Shown piece after piece: positions 34,218 through 41,881 of a stretch of 64,000 nucleotides of DNA. The translations under genes and the position numbers were made by a program. Position 1 is the first letter of the stretch; every line of letters starts with the position of its first letter. The DNA comes from Rhodospirillales bacterium (GTDB taxonomy: Bacteria > Pseudomonadota > Alphaproteobacteria > Rhodospirillales > Casp-alpha2): contig JAEPMA010000005.1 of NCBI GenBank assembly GCA_017644185.1, forward strand, positions 62,001 to 126,000, in the 5' to 3' direction. Below the pieces are notes generated by a model. The model was not told the origin of the DNA. It worked only from the letters and a program-made list of their open reading frames with translations, and did no database searches.

Positions 34218-35052
34218 TCAATGCCTCCATACTCACCGGCTCGGCGAGGCTCGGCGCATGCCCGATCCCGGGCACCACGACCGTTTTCATGTTCTTGTGC
34301 TGGGCCGACATTTCGGCCAACTGACGTTCGTCAAGGATTGTCGACGTGCCGCCGCGAACGGTCAAGACGGGGATGCGCCGTGTCGCCTTGAAAAGATCCC
34401 AAAGGTCATGAACCTCGGTCTTATCTTCGAGGATCGGCTTCACGATGTTCTCGTCCCAATCAAACGTGATCGTGCCGTCCGGCTTTTCGACGTAGCTGTT
34501 ATGCGCGGCCCGGGTCCAGTGGGCGTCCTCGGTGATCAGATATTCGCCGTCGAAGGCGTTCTTAAGATGCTGACCGGCGGCATCCCAGTCTTTAAGCGAC
34601 GGCGGGTGCTTCATATAGTCGATGATCTTATCCAGATTATCGACGCGGACCGTCGGCCCGACGTCGTTGAGGATCAGCCCCTTGAGCGACGTCGGCATCG
34701 CCGCCGCCATCGCCATCCCCATGATCCCGCCCATCGACGTACCCAGCACCACGACCGAATGAATGCCGAGCGCGCAGAGGATGTGCCGGACATCGTTGAC
34801 ATAAGTCGCTGGATGGTAGTTGCGCCAATCCGGATCGTAATCCGAATGCCCGCGGCCGCGCGTTTCCGGACAGATGACGCGCCGCCAGCGGGCATGGTAT
34901 TTGGCGACACCGGCAAAATCCTTGGAATTCCGGGTCAGTCCACCCAGACAGAGGAGGGGGACGCCGCCGTCATCCGGTCCCGGGTAGTCGCGCAGATAGA
35001 GCGACAGGCCATCCTGTGACGTGACGCGGCGTTCGATGTAATCCTTCGGCAT
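34195..35052 (-). CDS. Alpha/beta hydrolase
   Basis: A 285-residue hydrolase: GGVPLLCLGGLTRNSKDF (oxyanion region), nucleophile elbow VVLGTSMGGIMGM (Ser about 103), and catalytic His in VVPGIGHAPSLAEP near the C-terminus. It lies between the dehydratase and dehalogenase genes on one strand, so it may be part of a small catabolic operon. The substrate is unknown. Confidence 0.85.
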   Translation of the reverse strand: MPKDYIERRVTSQDGLSLYLRDYPGPDDGGVPLLCLGGLTRNSKDFAGVAKYHARWRRVICPETRGRGHSDYDPDWRNYHPATYVNDVRHILCALGIHSVVVLGTSMGGIMGMAMAAAMPTSLKGLILNDVGPTVRVDNLDKIIDYMKHPPSLKDWDAAGQHLKNAFDGEYLITEDAHWTRAAHNSYVEKPDGTITFDWDENIVKPILEDKTEVHDLWDLFKATRRIPVLTVRGGTSTILDERQLAEMSAQHKNMKTVVVPGIGHAPSLAEPVSMEALNGFLEQF

Positions 35053-35064
35053 CCAGTCTCTTTA

Positions 35065-35739
35065 TCAGAGACCGAGCAAGGGCGGCAATCCGTTCAGGTC
35101 GCTGATCATGTCGCGTGGCTCACCCGGCAGGCGCTCGGGCGGCTGGCCGAAGCGGTTCACCCAAACGACCTGGAACCCGAAGTTCGCCGCCGCCCAGGCG
35201 TCCCAGGCGTTGGACGACATGAAGCAGATGCGCTCTTTGGGGGTTTCCAGTTGATCGACGGCCAACTGATAGATGCGGGGATCGGGTTTGAATATCCCGA
35301 CCTCGTCGACGGAGATCACCCCGTCCAGATCGATCTTGGCGTTGTCGACGGCGGCCTGAAGCATGTCGGGCGACCCGTTCGACAGCGTCGCCACCTTCTG
35401 TCCGCCCGCTTTCAAGGTTTTCAGCACCGCAGGGACTTCGGGGTATGCGTCCAGCTCGAAATAGATATCGAGGAGCTTCTTGCGAAGTTCGTCGTTTTCC
35501 ACGCCCTGCGTCGCCATCGCGTAATCCAGGGCATCCTGCGTGATCTGCCAGAAGGGGACGTATTCCCCCATAAGACTTCTAAGCCATGAATACTGAAGCT
35601 GCTTTTCGCGCCAGACCTGGGCCAGCGGCGCCCATTTCTCGCCGAGTTCTTCCTGGCAATGGGATGCAGCGGACGTGACGTCGAACAACGTCCCGTAGGC
35701 GTCGAACACGCAGGCGTCGATGTTGTCGATGGCGGCCAT
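35065..35739 (-). CDS. Haloacid dehalogenase type II
   Basis: A 224-residue HAD hydrolase. The ATG at 35739, after GGGGAG, is used because upstream sequence lacks family features. Nucleophile Asp in ACVFDAYGTLFDV, motif II in VATLSNGSPDM, Lys in GIFKPDPRIYQL and motif SSNAWDAWAAANFGF match L-2-haloacid dehalogenases. It is 12 bp upstream of the hydrolase gene. Whether it acts on haloacids is inferred from family only. Confidence 0.87.
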   Translation of the reverse strand: MAAIDNIDACVFDAYGTLFDVTSAASHCQEELGEKWAPLAQVWREKQLQYSWLRSLMGEYVPFWQITQDALDYAMATQGVENDELRKKLLDIYFELDAYPEVPAVLKTLKAGGQKVATLSNGSPDMLQAAVDNAKIDLDGVISVDEVGIFKPDPRIYQLAVDQLETPKERICFMSSNAWDAWAAANFGFQVVWVNRFGQPPERLPGEPRDMISDLNGLPPLLGL

Positions 35740-35822
35740 GGATGAGTACTCCCCGGATGTGTTCGTTGGATTCAACTTGGCGAGCGGGGGCAGGGGGGTC
35801 AATAGCGCGGCGCCTTGCCTCT

Positions 35823-36200
35823 CTACCATCCGAACTCGTCGAATATCACACATGTGCAACGTCGAAGGCTCCGAAACACCTGCTCCGAAACCCTGAAACG
35901 GAGCGGGGCGGTGTTGATGGCGTCCGCGGTGTAGCGGGAGAGATCGCCGACGCCGCGCACCTTGCCGAGCGCCTCGGCGGTGCGCCGGTTGGAAGAGATG
36001 GCGTCGTCGGAGAGATTGATGGCGTTTCTGCCCGCAACCGATTTGTCATTCTCGCGCACGCGGGACTCCACATCCACCGATGAAAGGCCTGGGTTCCCGC
36101 TTCGGCCAGGGCCCGCTTCGCGCACGCGGGAATGACGAGAGGGTAAATCGGCATTTTGCTGCGCGTGGCGTACCGCGTTACCGATGACCTTGCCCGACCC
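35823..36200 (-). pseudogene. Partial duplicate of the 38265-39995 gene
   Basis: Between about 36200 and 35910 the minus strand repeats the middle of the 576-residue protein gene (39298-39005 there): NAVRHAQQNADLPSRH, the 92-bp palindromic insert, NAINLSDDA, RRTAEALGKVRGVGDL and DAINT. Nucleotide identity is very high, including a 35-bp perfect run. After DAINT the similarity stops, and 30 unrelated codons lead to a stop at 35823. There is no start or ribosome site. It is a recent fragment left by duplication or recombination downstream of the toxin-like gene. Confidence 0.8.
36045..36136. repeat. 92-bp palindromic repeat, copy within the gene fragment
   Basis: Runs from GTCATTCTCGCGCACG to GCACGCGGGAATGAC. 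It is the same length as the copy at 39141-39232 and nearly identical to it. Related to the intergenic element at 19689-19753. Confidence 0.85.
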
Positions 36201-36377
36201 GCCTCCAACTTCAACCGGACCGGCTGGGACTTCTTCCCGAACCGGTCCGTTGAAAAATCGCCTAAAAGTGGTATGTTGATTTTGGGCTCGCTCCCACTTT
36301 GGCGCAATATCGAGAGGCCAATGTGCGTAGATTGTTCGCAGGAAGAGCGCCGGTTCAATTCACCGAGCCCACTTTCA
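36201..36377. other. Non-coding junction downstream of the toxin-like gene
   Basis: A 177-bp stretch between the stop of the toxin-like gene (36378) and the duplicated fragment. No domain-bearing frame or T-tailed hairpin is visible. Confidence 0.4.
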
Positions 36378-37418
36378 TCACCATTCCTCGTAACCGGTCA
36401 ACACCCAAGTTTCTTGGTTGTCATGACGCCGGAGTGACAAAGTTACCTTTCTGCCCTGATGTACAATGTCTATACGCCTGCCATTTTCAGGGCCATAAAT
36501 GCGACTAGCTTCTCCATGAGCGAGGACCCCCGGAATGCGCTCGGTAACAAACTTCGTCGCCTCTTGCTCGGTCATCCCGTCCTTTTCCATCCGTCCTTTA
36601 CGGATGTGCTCAAAGCCCTCTTTCGCAACTCCATAATCGAACGTGATTTCACCGACATCCCCGCGAAACATGGCCTGCGGCACACTGGACTTGCTGTTCA
36701 TGACCTTGCGCGCCGCAGCCTTGCCTTGCTCTTCGAGATCGATCTTTCGCATGAATTTCGGCGTGCCACACAGACGGGTGACACCGGATCGCAACGCATC
36801 CGACGGGGTGCTCGCCGCTGCACCACCACCGGCCATCGTCATGGCCGCCTTGGTCGCGTCTTCGGACGACCAATCTCCGCCATCGAGCACATGCTTCGGC
36901 AAGGCCACTGCCCTGGCGCTTTCATGCACCCATTCCGGCGCGGTCCATGACGACCAGTCGACGTTGTCCAGACCTTTCCCGTTTTCATCGATTTTGCCGG
37001 GCATTGGTAGCAGCCCCTTGGGCCGCTCGATATCCGGATCGAGTCCGAATACATCCTCAACACGCTCATCGAGAGATTTGCGCCCCTCCGGCTTGGCACG
37101 CCGGTTGGTTGATTTCCCGCTGCCGTCATCCTCAGCCGGATGCGCGCCTGCGCCGGCTTCGGCATCCCGCAACTGCACGGCATGTTCACCATCCTCGGGA
37201 CGATAGACCATGTCCCGACGGGCGTCCTCAAGATCGATCCGGTCTTCGGGTCGCAGGTCCATCGTCCGCCACCTCGCGTGCGAAGGTGTCTCCGGACGGC
37301 GCAAGTGGCCGTCGATGTGAAGGTCCTCGACGCCGCGCCCGTCGAACAACGCTTCGAGACGGGTGCGATGATCCGCGCCTAGCATAGGATAAAATCCCTC
37401 TACCCCTTCCATACTCAT
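36378..37418 (-). CDS. Candidate toxin with C-terminal BECR-like nuclease domain
   Basis: A 346-residue protein if started at the ATG at 37418, which has AGG 8 bp upstream; the frame is open 300 bp further, but that part overlaps the divergent gene and is rejected. The N-terminal 220 residues are charged and low in recognisable domains. The last 95 residues, with GEITFDYGVAKEGFEHI, ERIPGVLAHGEASR, RRIDIVHQGRKVTL and final WVLTGYEEW, look like the phage-type barnase/EndoU/colicin E5/RelE (BECR) nucleases found as polymorphic toxin tips. There is no signal peptide. The nuclease call is motif-level inference. Confidence 0.55.
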   Translation of the reverse strand: MSMEGVEGFYPMLGADHRTRLEALFDGRGVEDLHIDGHLRRPETPSHARWRTMDLRPEDRIDLEDARRDMVYRPEDGEHAVQLRDAEAGAGAHPAEDDGSGKSTNRRAKPEGRKSLDERVEDVFGLDPDIERPKGLLPMPGKIDENGKGLDNVDWSSWTAPEWVHESARAVALPKHVLDGGDWSSEDATKAAMTMAGGGAAASTPSDALRSGVTRLCGTPKFMRKIDLEEQGKAAARKVMNSKSSVPQAMFRGDVGEITFDYGVAKEGFEHIRKGRMEKDGMTEQEATKFVTERIPGVLAHGEASRIYGPENGRRIDIVHQGRKVTLSLRRHDNQETWVLTGYEEW

Positions 37419-37446
37419 CGGCATTACCTGTAAAAATGGAGCCGCT

Positions 37447-38262
37447 ATGAAATACGGTTCGTTCATCGCCAGAACTATGCGCGGGCTCATCGGCATGCTC
37501 GTTGGGTTGTGTCTGACATTTGTTGCAGTCACGGGTTCCTGTGCCGAGGGAGCAGGCGACCAGTGCCAATCGAATTCAATCGACAAATCGACTGATCGGG
37601 GCATTAAGAGCGCATACAACGATTTTACAGTTCCCAAACTTCGTGCTGCCCAAAAGGGTATCGTCGAAGACCTCAGATTCTGGCTCTTAAGCGCTACCTC
37701 ACCGGAGATTTCCTGCATAAGGGAGGAAATCGTTCGCCGAGGCTATCTCCCAGGTTTTGTTGAAATGTTCGATGAGGTTGCCGATTGGGTAAAGCGCATC
37801 GACGATATGACGGGCGAAGAACTTTACAACCTGTCGCAAGAAATCGACAACGATCCAGAGCGGACCAGAACAGGCAAACTCATCTCTGGTAATTTAATGC
37901 GGGCCGCAAGCGAGAAAAAATATCCACCTGCTCTCAGGGCCGTCGCGGACCGGTATTTCAACGAAAAAGACAACCGATTTGCGAACTGCTGGGGAGCCAG
38001 AGCCTTAACGGAATTGGCAAAACTCGGCGATCGTGAGGCGGCCTTAGAGCTGGCGAGACTGTATATGAGCGGCGCCCGCGTCGAAGCGAGTGACGCGAGT
38101 GCGCTGTTCTGGTTCGGTTACGCCATGATTCTCGCGAAAGAAAGTGAAGTAGATGACGAGGGTCAGCCACTTATTGATCGGATGACAGATAAGGAAAAGC
38201 ATCGCGTTAGATTGATGTTATTAAGCGACACTTTTCCGATCTGCAGAAATAAGGACGAGTAA
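37447..38262 (+). CDS. Secreted Sel1-repeat-like protein
   Basis: A 271-residue protein with a signal peptide (RGLIGMLVGLCLTFVAVTGSCAEG, cleavage about residue 33) and a helical C-terminal half with Sel1/TPR-like pairs (ARALTELAKLGDREAALELARLYMSGARVEASDASALFWFGYAM). GGAG lies 5 bp before the ATG. Its start is only 28 bp from the start of the divergent toxin-like gene, and it ends 2 bp from the convergent long gene. Sel1 proteins often mediate protein contacts, and some serve as immunity-like partners. That role here is a guess from position. Confidence 0.65.
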   Translation: MKYGSFIARTMRGLIGMLVGLCLTFVAVTGSCAEGAGDQCQSNSIDKSTDRGIKSAYNDFTVPKLRAAQKGIVEDLRFWLLSATSPEISCIREEIVRRGYLPGFVEMFDEVADWVKRIDDMTGEELYNLSQEIDNDPERTRTGKLISGNLMRAASEKKYPPALRAVADRYFNEKDNRFANCWGARALTELAKLGDREAALELARLYMSGARVEASDASALFWFGYAMILAKESEVDDEGQPLIDRMTDKEKHRVRLMLLSDTFPICRNKDE

Positions 38263-38264
38263 TC

Positions 38265-39995
38265 TTACTTGTTTCGCGTATCCTCGCAGGCGATCAATCT
38301 GCCTTTAGCCTCCTCAAGTTCCTTTGAGAGAGCGTCTTTCTCTTCCCTAAGTTGTTCGAGTTTGGCCGATAGCTCCTTATTCCTCTGTACGAGATCATTG
38401 ATCCGGTTTTCCCAGTTCGTCAGGAGTTGGTTGTCTTCACCTCGATTAAGTTCATCGATTCTGAAGGCATACCCCAATAGATTGACGAGAGGGGTGACAC
38501 GTCGTCCATATGACACCCCACCCACACTATCGATTGCGTCCCGCGTATCGACTTTGGATGCGATCTGCTCTCGCAGACTTTTTATGTCCTTCTCATTCTG
38601 TTGTATTTTGCTCACGGTATCCGTCTGCTCATCACTATTTTCCTGTATCTTGTCCTTTAGATTGTCGATTTCGGCACGAAGGTCCTCGCAGGGGTCCTCT
38701 TCCGGCTCTTTGGGTTCCGACGGGTCGGTCGGTTCTTCCGGATCGCTCGGATTGGACGGCTCTTCCGGTTCACTCGGCTCCGTCCCGTCCTCAGCCAAAA
38801 GAGCGTATGGCGGCATGTCGGACACGCTCTCGTCATCTTGCGTATTCGTTACGGTGATTTCCCGTACCGTGTCGGCAAGGGATTGCCGGTGTGCGGGCGC
38901 TACGTTCTGCAAGGTCGTCTCCAGAAGTTCCTTTGCCTGCTCGGGATCGCGTTCACGCACCTGGCCGATCAGGTCCGCGACCTCGTAAACCGCCTTGTCG
39001 CCGCCGGTGTTGATCGCGTCCGACGTGAAGCGGGGCAGATCGCCCACACCGCGCACCTTGCCCAGCGCATCGGCGGTGCGCCGGTTGGCGGCAACGGCGT
39101 CGTCCGAAAGCGTGATGACGTTTCTGTCCGCAACCAATTTGTCATTCCCGCGCACGCCGGAATCCACATCCACCGATGAAAGGCCTGGGTTCCCGCTTTG
39201 GCCAAGGCCCGCTTCGCGCACGCGGGGGTGACGAGAGGGCAAATCGGCATTTTGCTGCGCGTGGCGTACCGCGTTGTCGATGGCCTTGCCCGCCTGACGG
39301 ACGAGTTTCGTCAAACCGGCATTCACGGCCTTTCCGGCCTCCGCCGCCTGCTTTTCGGCGGCAGTCGTGGCTTTGCGTTGCACCTCGGCCTGCTGTTCGA
39401 GATTGCGGCGGCGTCGCACGGCTTCTTCGTGCCGGGCGCGGCCCTGGGCGCGTTCGGCGTCCTCGCGGGCTTTGTCGAGCCGGTCGCGGTCCTGCGCTTT
39501 CCTGAAATCGGACCGGTTGTCGTCGCTCAGGTTCGCCTTGACCCGAGCCTGGGCGGCGGCGACGGCGTTCTGTTTATTGCCGGCGCGGATTTCCGCGTTC
39601 AAAGCCGCATTACCGGTGGCCGGTTGCGCGGGTGCGTCAGGTGTCGCGGGGTGCGCCGGGACCGGCTTTACGAAGCCCTGACCGGCGAGGCGAGCGAACG
39701 TCTGCTCGGTAGGACCGCCCGGGTTGACCAGGCCGTCGCGCTTGAGCGAACTGTCCATACGTTCCTGCGCGCCGATGATGCCCTTGAATAGCGTATTGTC
39801 GGCGTGCGAATGCGGCGCCTCCATCAGGCCGTTGGCGGTGAGCGCGGTTGAGACCTTCATCACGTCTTCGGGCGCATTGCGGGCCCCCATGCCGACCGAC
39901 CCGGAAAGACCGGATGAGGCGGCGGCGTTAGCCAATGACTTGTTTTGCAGGTTCTGCGTTGCCCTCTGCACAGCGGTGTTGTCGGTGGTTCCCAT
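38265..39995 (-). CDS. Long coiled-coil protein with Glu/Pro-rich linker and in-frame palindromic repeat
   Basis: A 576-residue protein. The ATG at 39995 has AAGGAG 7 bp upstream. Regions in order: an Ala/Asn-rich N-terminus (1-120), an Ala/Arg/Gln-rich charged helical region (about 130-255), a stretch encoded by a 92-bp palindromic repeat (SGNPGLSSVDVDSGVRGNDK, about 260-285), a helical unit (RTADALGKVRGVGDL), a Glu/Pro/Ser-rich linker, and a C-terminal coiled coil (LRAEIDNLKDKIQENSDEQ to the end). There is no signal peptide or enzyme motif. No family is recognised. Its middle is duplicated at 35910-36200. It may be a structural or secreted-effector scaffold. Confidence 0.65.
   Translation of the reverse strand: MGTTDNTAVQRATQNLQNKSLANAAASSGLSGSVGMGARNAPEDVMKVSTALTANGLMEAPHSHADNTLFKGIIGAQERMDSSLKRDGLVNPGGPTEQTFARLAGQGFVKPVPAHPATPDAPAQPATGNAALNAEIRAGNKQNAVAAAQARVKANLSDDNRSDFRKAQDRDRLDKAREDAERAQGRARHEEAVRRRRNLEQQAEVQRKATTAAEKQAAEAGKAVNAGLTKLVRQAGKAIDNAVRHAQQNADLPSRHPRVREAGLGQSGNPGLSSVDVDSGVRGNDKLVADRNVITLSDDAVAANRRTADALGKVRGVGDLPRFTSDAINTGGDKAVYEVADLIGQVRERDPEQAKELLETTLQNVAPAHRQSLADTVREITVTNTQDDESVSDMPPYALLAEDGTEPSEPEEPSNPSDPEEPTDPSEPKEPEEDPCEDLRAEIDNLKDKIQENSDEQTDTVSKIQQNEKDIKSLREQIASKVDTRDAIDSVGGVSYGRRVTPLVNLLGYAFRIDELNRGEDNQLLTNWENRINDLVQRNKELSAKLEQLREEKDALSKELEEAKGRLIACEDTRNK
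39141..39232. repeat. 92-bp palindromic repeat inserted in frame in a coding gene
   Basis: Begins GTCATTCCCGCGCACGCC and ends CACGCGGGGGTGAC, with an inner TGGGTTCCCGC. It is translated as part of the 38265-39995 product without breaking the frame, although 92 is not a multiple of 3. Confidence 0.85.
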
Positions 39996-40028
39996 CGGGA
40001 ATCTCCTTCGATCAATATTGGTGAGATG

Positions 40029-40055
40029 AAAAAAGCCGCCCGGACGCGGCGGCTT
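40029..40055 (-). terminator. Intrinsic terminator in the leader of the long coiled-coil gene
   Basis: On the minus strand AAGCCGCC and GGGCGGCTT flank a 7-nt loop and are followed by six T residues. It lies only 33 bp before the ATG at 39995, after a separate terminator at 40094-40132, so it may be a second stop for smpB transcripts or an attenuator. Confidence 0.75.
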
Positions 40056-40093
40056 GGACGGGACCAGTCGCCCACAAGGGCGCGGCCAATAAC

Positions 40094-40132
40094 AAAAAGC
40101 CCCGGATGACGGACACACGTGTCCCCGGGACT
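40094..40132 (-). terminator. Intrinsic terminator downstream of smpB
   Basis: On the minus strand AGTCCCGG pairs with CCGGGGCT around an inner GACACGTGTGTC hairpin, followed by TTTTT. It ends the dapA-smpB transcript. Confidence 0.75.
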
Positions 40133-40201
40133 TGCCGAATATCTAAATTAAATCTATGCGAGAGTTAAGCTGACCGGTTCGTGCACGCGTCGGGCGGGAT
40201 G

Positions 40202-40246
40202 GTGAGGGCAGGGGGCGTGAGGGCAGGGGGCGTGAGGGCAGGGCGG
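40202..40246. repeat. 15-bp minisatellite, three units
   Basis: GTGAGGGCAGGGGGC occurs at 40202 and 40217, with a variant at 40232. It lies just past the smpB stop codon, between the gene and its terminator, and is strongly purine-rich. Confidence 0.8.
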
Positions 40247-40248
40247 CG

Positions 40249-40734
40249 TCAGCCCTTGTCGCGGAGCAGGCGGCCTTTCTGGCGGTTCCAGTCCCGCTCC
40301 TTAACAGTTTCGCGCTTATCGAAGGAGCGCTTGCCTTCGCCAAGTGCGAGTTCGAGCTTCGCCATGCCGCGCGGGTTGAAGTAAATCTTGAGCGGCACCA
40401 GCGCCATACCCTTCTGCTTCTGAGCACCGATCAGGTGCGCCATCTGCTTCTTGTGCAAAAGCAACTTACGATCGCGGATGGGCTCGTGATTGAAGATGCG
40501 GGACGCACCCTCGTAAACGGGGATGTGGGCGTTGAAGAGATACATCTCGCCGTGTTTTTCGCCCGCGAACGCTTCGTTCAGACTGGCGCGCCCGGCACGA
40601 AGGGATTTCACCTCCGTGCCGGTGAGCTGCAACCCAGCTTCGAGCGTTTCGACAATAGAATAGTCCCTGCGTGCGCGCCGGTTCTGCGCGACGACATTGC
40701 CGCTGGATTTTTTCTTTTTGTTTTTGCCGGCCAT
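40249..40734 (-). CDS. smpB: SsrA-binding protein SmpB
   Basis: A 161-residue basic protein: NRRARRDYSIVETLEAGLQLTGTEVKSLRAG, the SmpB core, then HKKQMAHLIGAQKQKGMALVPLKIY and a basic tail (KRETVKERDWNRQKGRLLRDKG). It binds tmRNA and rescues stalled ribosomes. It is 45 bp downstream of dapA on the same strand, a gene order often seen in alphaproteobacteria. Confidence 0.95.
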   Translation of the reverse strand: MAGKNKKKKSSGNVVAQNRRARRDYSIVETLEAGLQLTGTEVKSLRAGRASLNEAFAGEKHGEMYLFNAHIPVYEGASRIFNHEPIRDRKLLLHKKQMAHLIGAQKQKGMALVPLKIYFNPRGMAKLELALGEGKRSFDKRETVKERDWNRQKGRLLRDKG

Positions 40735-40779
40735 GGCTTATCCATTCGCGCCCCAAACGGGACGACCTCGTTCGGTCCC

Positions 40780-41655
40780 TTAGTTCAAGAGACCTGCCGA
40801 CTGCATGGCGTCCTTGACCTGCGCTTTGGAGCTTTCGGCGATCTCGCAGAGCGGCAGGCGGGTGTCCGGCTCGCACTTACCCAGCAGGCTGGCGGCGTAT
40901 TTCACCGGCCCGGGGCTCGCTTCGCAGAACATCGCAATGTGCATCGGCATCAGACGCTTCTGGATATCCATCACCGTATCCAGATCGCGGGCCTGCCAGG
41001 CATCGTGCAGTTCCGCGCAAAGGCGCGGGGCGACGTTCGCGGTCACCGAGATGCAGCCATTACCGCCGCCTGCGAGAAATGGGACGATGGTCCCGTCTTC
41101 ACCCGACAGCTGGCAGAAATCCGGGCTGATCTTCATCGCCGTCTTCATCGGGCGCATCGGATCGTTGGAGGCATCCTTGACGCCGACGATGTTCGGAATC
41201 TCAGCCAGACGCGCCATCGTGTCGACCGACATGTCGACGACGCTGCGGCCCGGAATGTTGTAGACGATGATCGGAATGTCGACCGCGTCCGCAATCGCCG
41301 CGTAATGGCGATAGAGGCCTTCCTGGGTCGGCTTGTTGTAATAGGGGGTCACGATCAGCGCCGCGTCCGCGCCGGCCTGCTTGGCGTGCTTGGTCAAGCG
41401 GATCGCTTCGGCGGTCGAGTTGGAACCCGTTCCGGCGACGACCGGCACGCGGCCGTTGTTGGCCTCGATGCACAGCTCGATGACTTCGTCGTGCTCGTCG
41501 TGGCTCAGCGTCGGGGACTCGCCCGTCGTCCCAACGGGAACGAGACCGTCGGTCCCTTCGGCGATCTGCCAGTCGACGAAGGATTTGAACGCAGCTTTGT
41601 CCACCGAACCATTCTTGAATGGGGTGATCAAAGCGACGAATGAACCCTTAAACAT
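40780..41655 (-). CDS. dapA: 4-hydroxy-tetrahydrodipicolinate synthase
   Basis: A 291-residue TIM-barrel lyase: [17 protein letters not shown] at the start, catalytic Tyr in [14 protein letters not shown], Schiff-base Lys in [12 protein letters not shown], and [24 protein letters not shown]. It condenses pyruvate with aspartate semialdehyde toward lysine and diaminopimelate. GGAGG lies just before the ATG. A divergent lytic transglycosylase gene lies 226 bp away. Confidence 0.95.
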   Translation of the reverse strand: MFKGSFVALITPFKNGSVDKAAFKSFVDWQIAEGTDGLVPVGTTGESPTLSHDEHDEVIELCIEANNGRVPVVAGTGSNSTAEAIRLTKHAKQAGADAALIVTPYYNKPTQEGLYRHYAAIADAVDIPIIVYNIPGRSVVDMSVDTMARLAEIPNIVGVKDASNDPMRPMKTAMKISPDFCQLSGEDGTIVPFLAGGGNGCISVTANVAPRLCAELHDAWQARDLDTVMDIQKRLMPMHIAMFCEASPGPVKYAASLLGKCEPDTRLPLCEIAESSKAQVKDAMQSAGLLN

Positions 41656-41881
41656 CGTTCCCTCCTTGGGATTTGAGATTAAAAACAGCCCCGGACCATA
41701 TATCCGCCGGGCGTCCGGGGCAAGACTGCTGGCGCTTCGTCGGATATAAGACGAAATACGGAATTTGCGAGCAATGCCGTGATCTTAACAAGATCGTGAC
41801 ATTTACGTTGGCATATTGCCGGTGCCACACTGAAGGCGATATGATAGCGCTTGGTGTGACGGCTGGCGCAGTCGATTGGGC

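Noticed and set aside
37419-37718. N-terminal extension of the toxin-like gene
   Set aside because: It overlaps the signal-peptide region of the divergent gene and has no ribosome site or domain.
40435-41643. 402-codon plus-strand frame
   Set aside because: Antisense to smpB and dapA.
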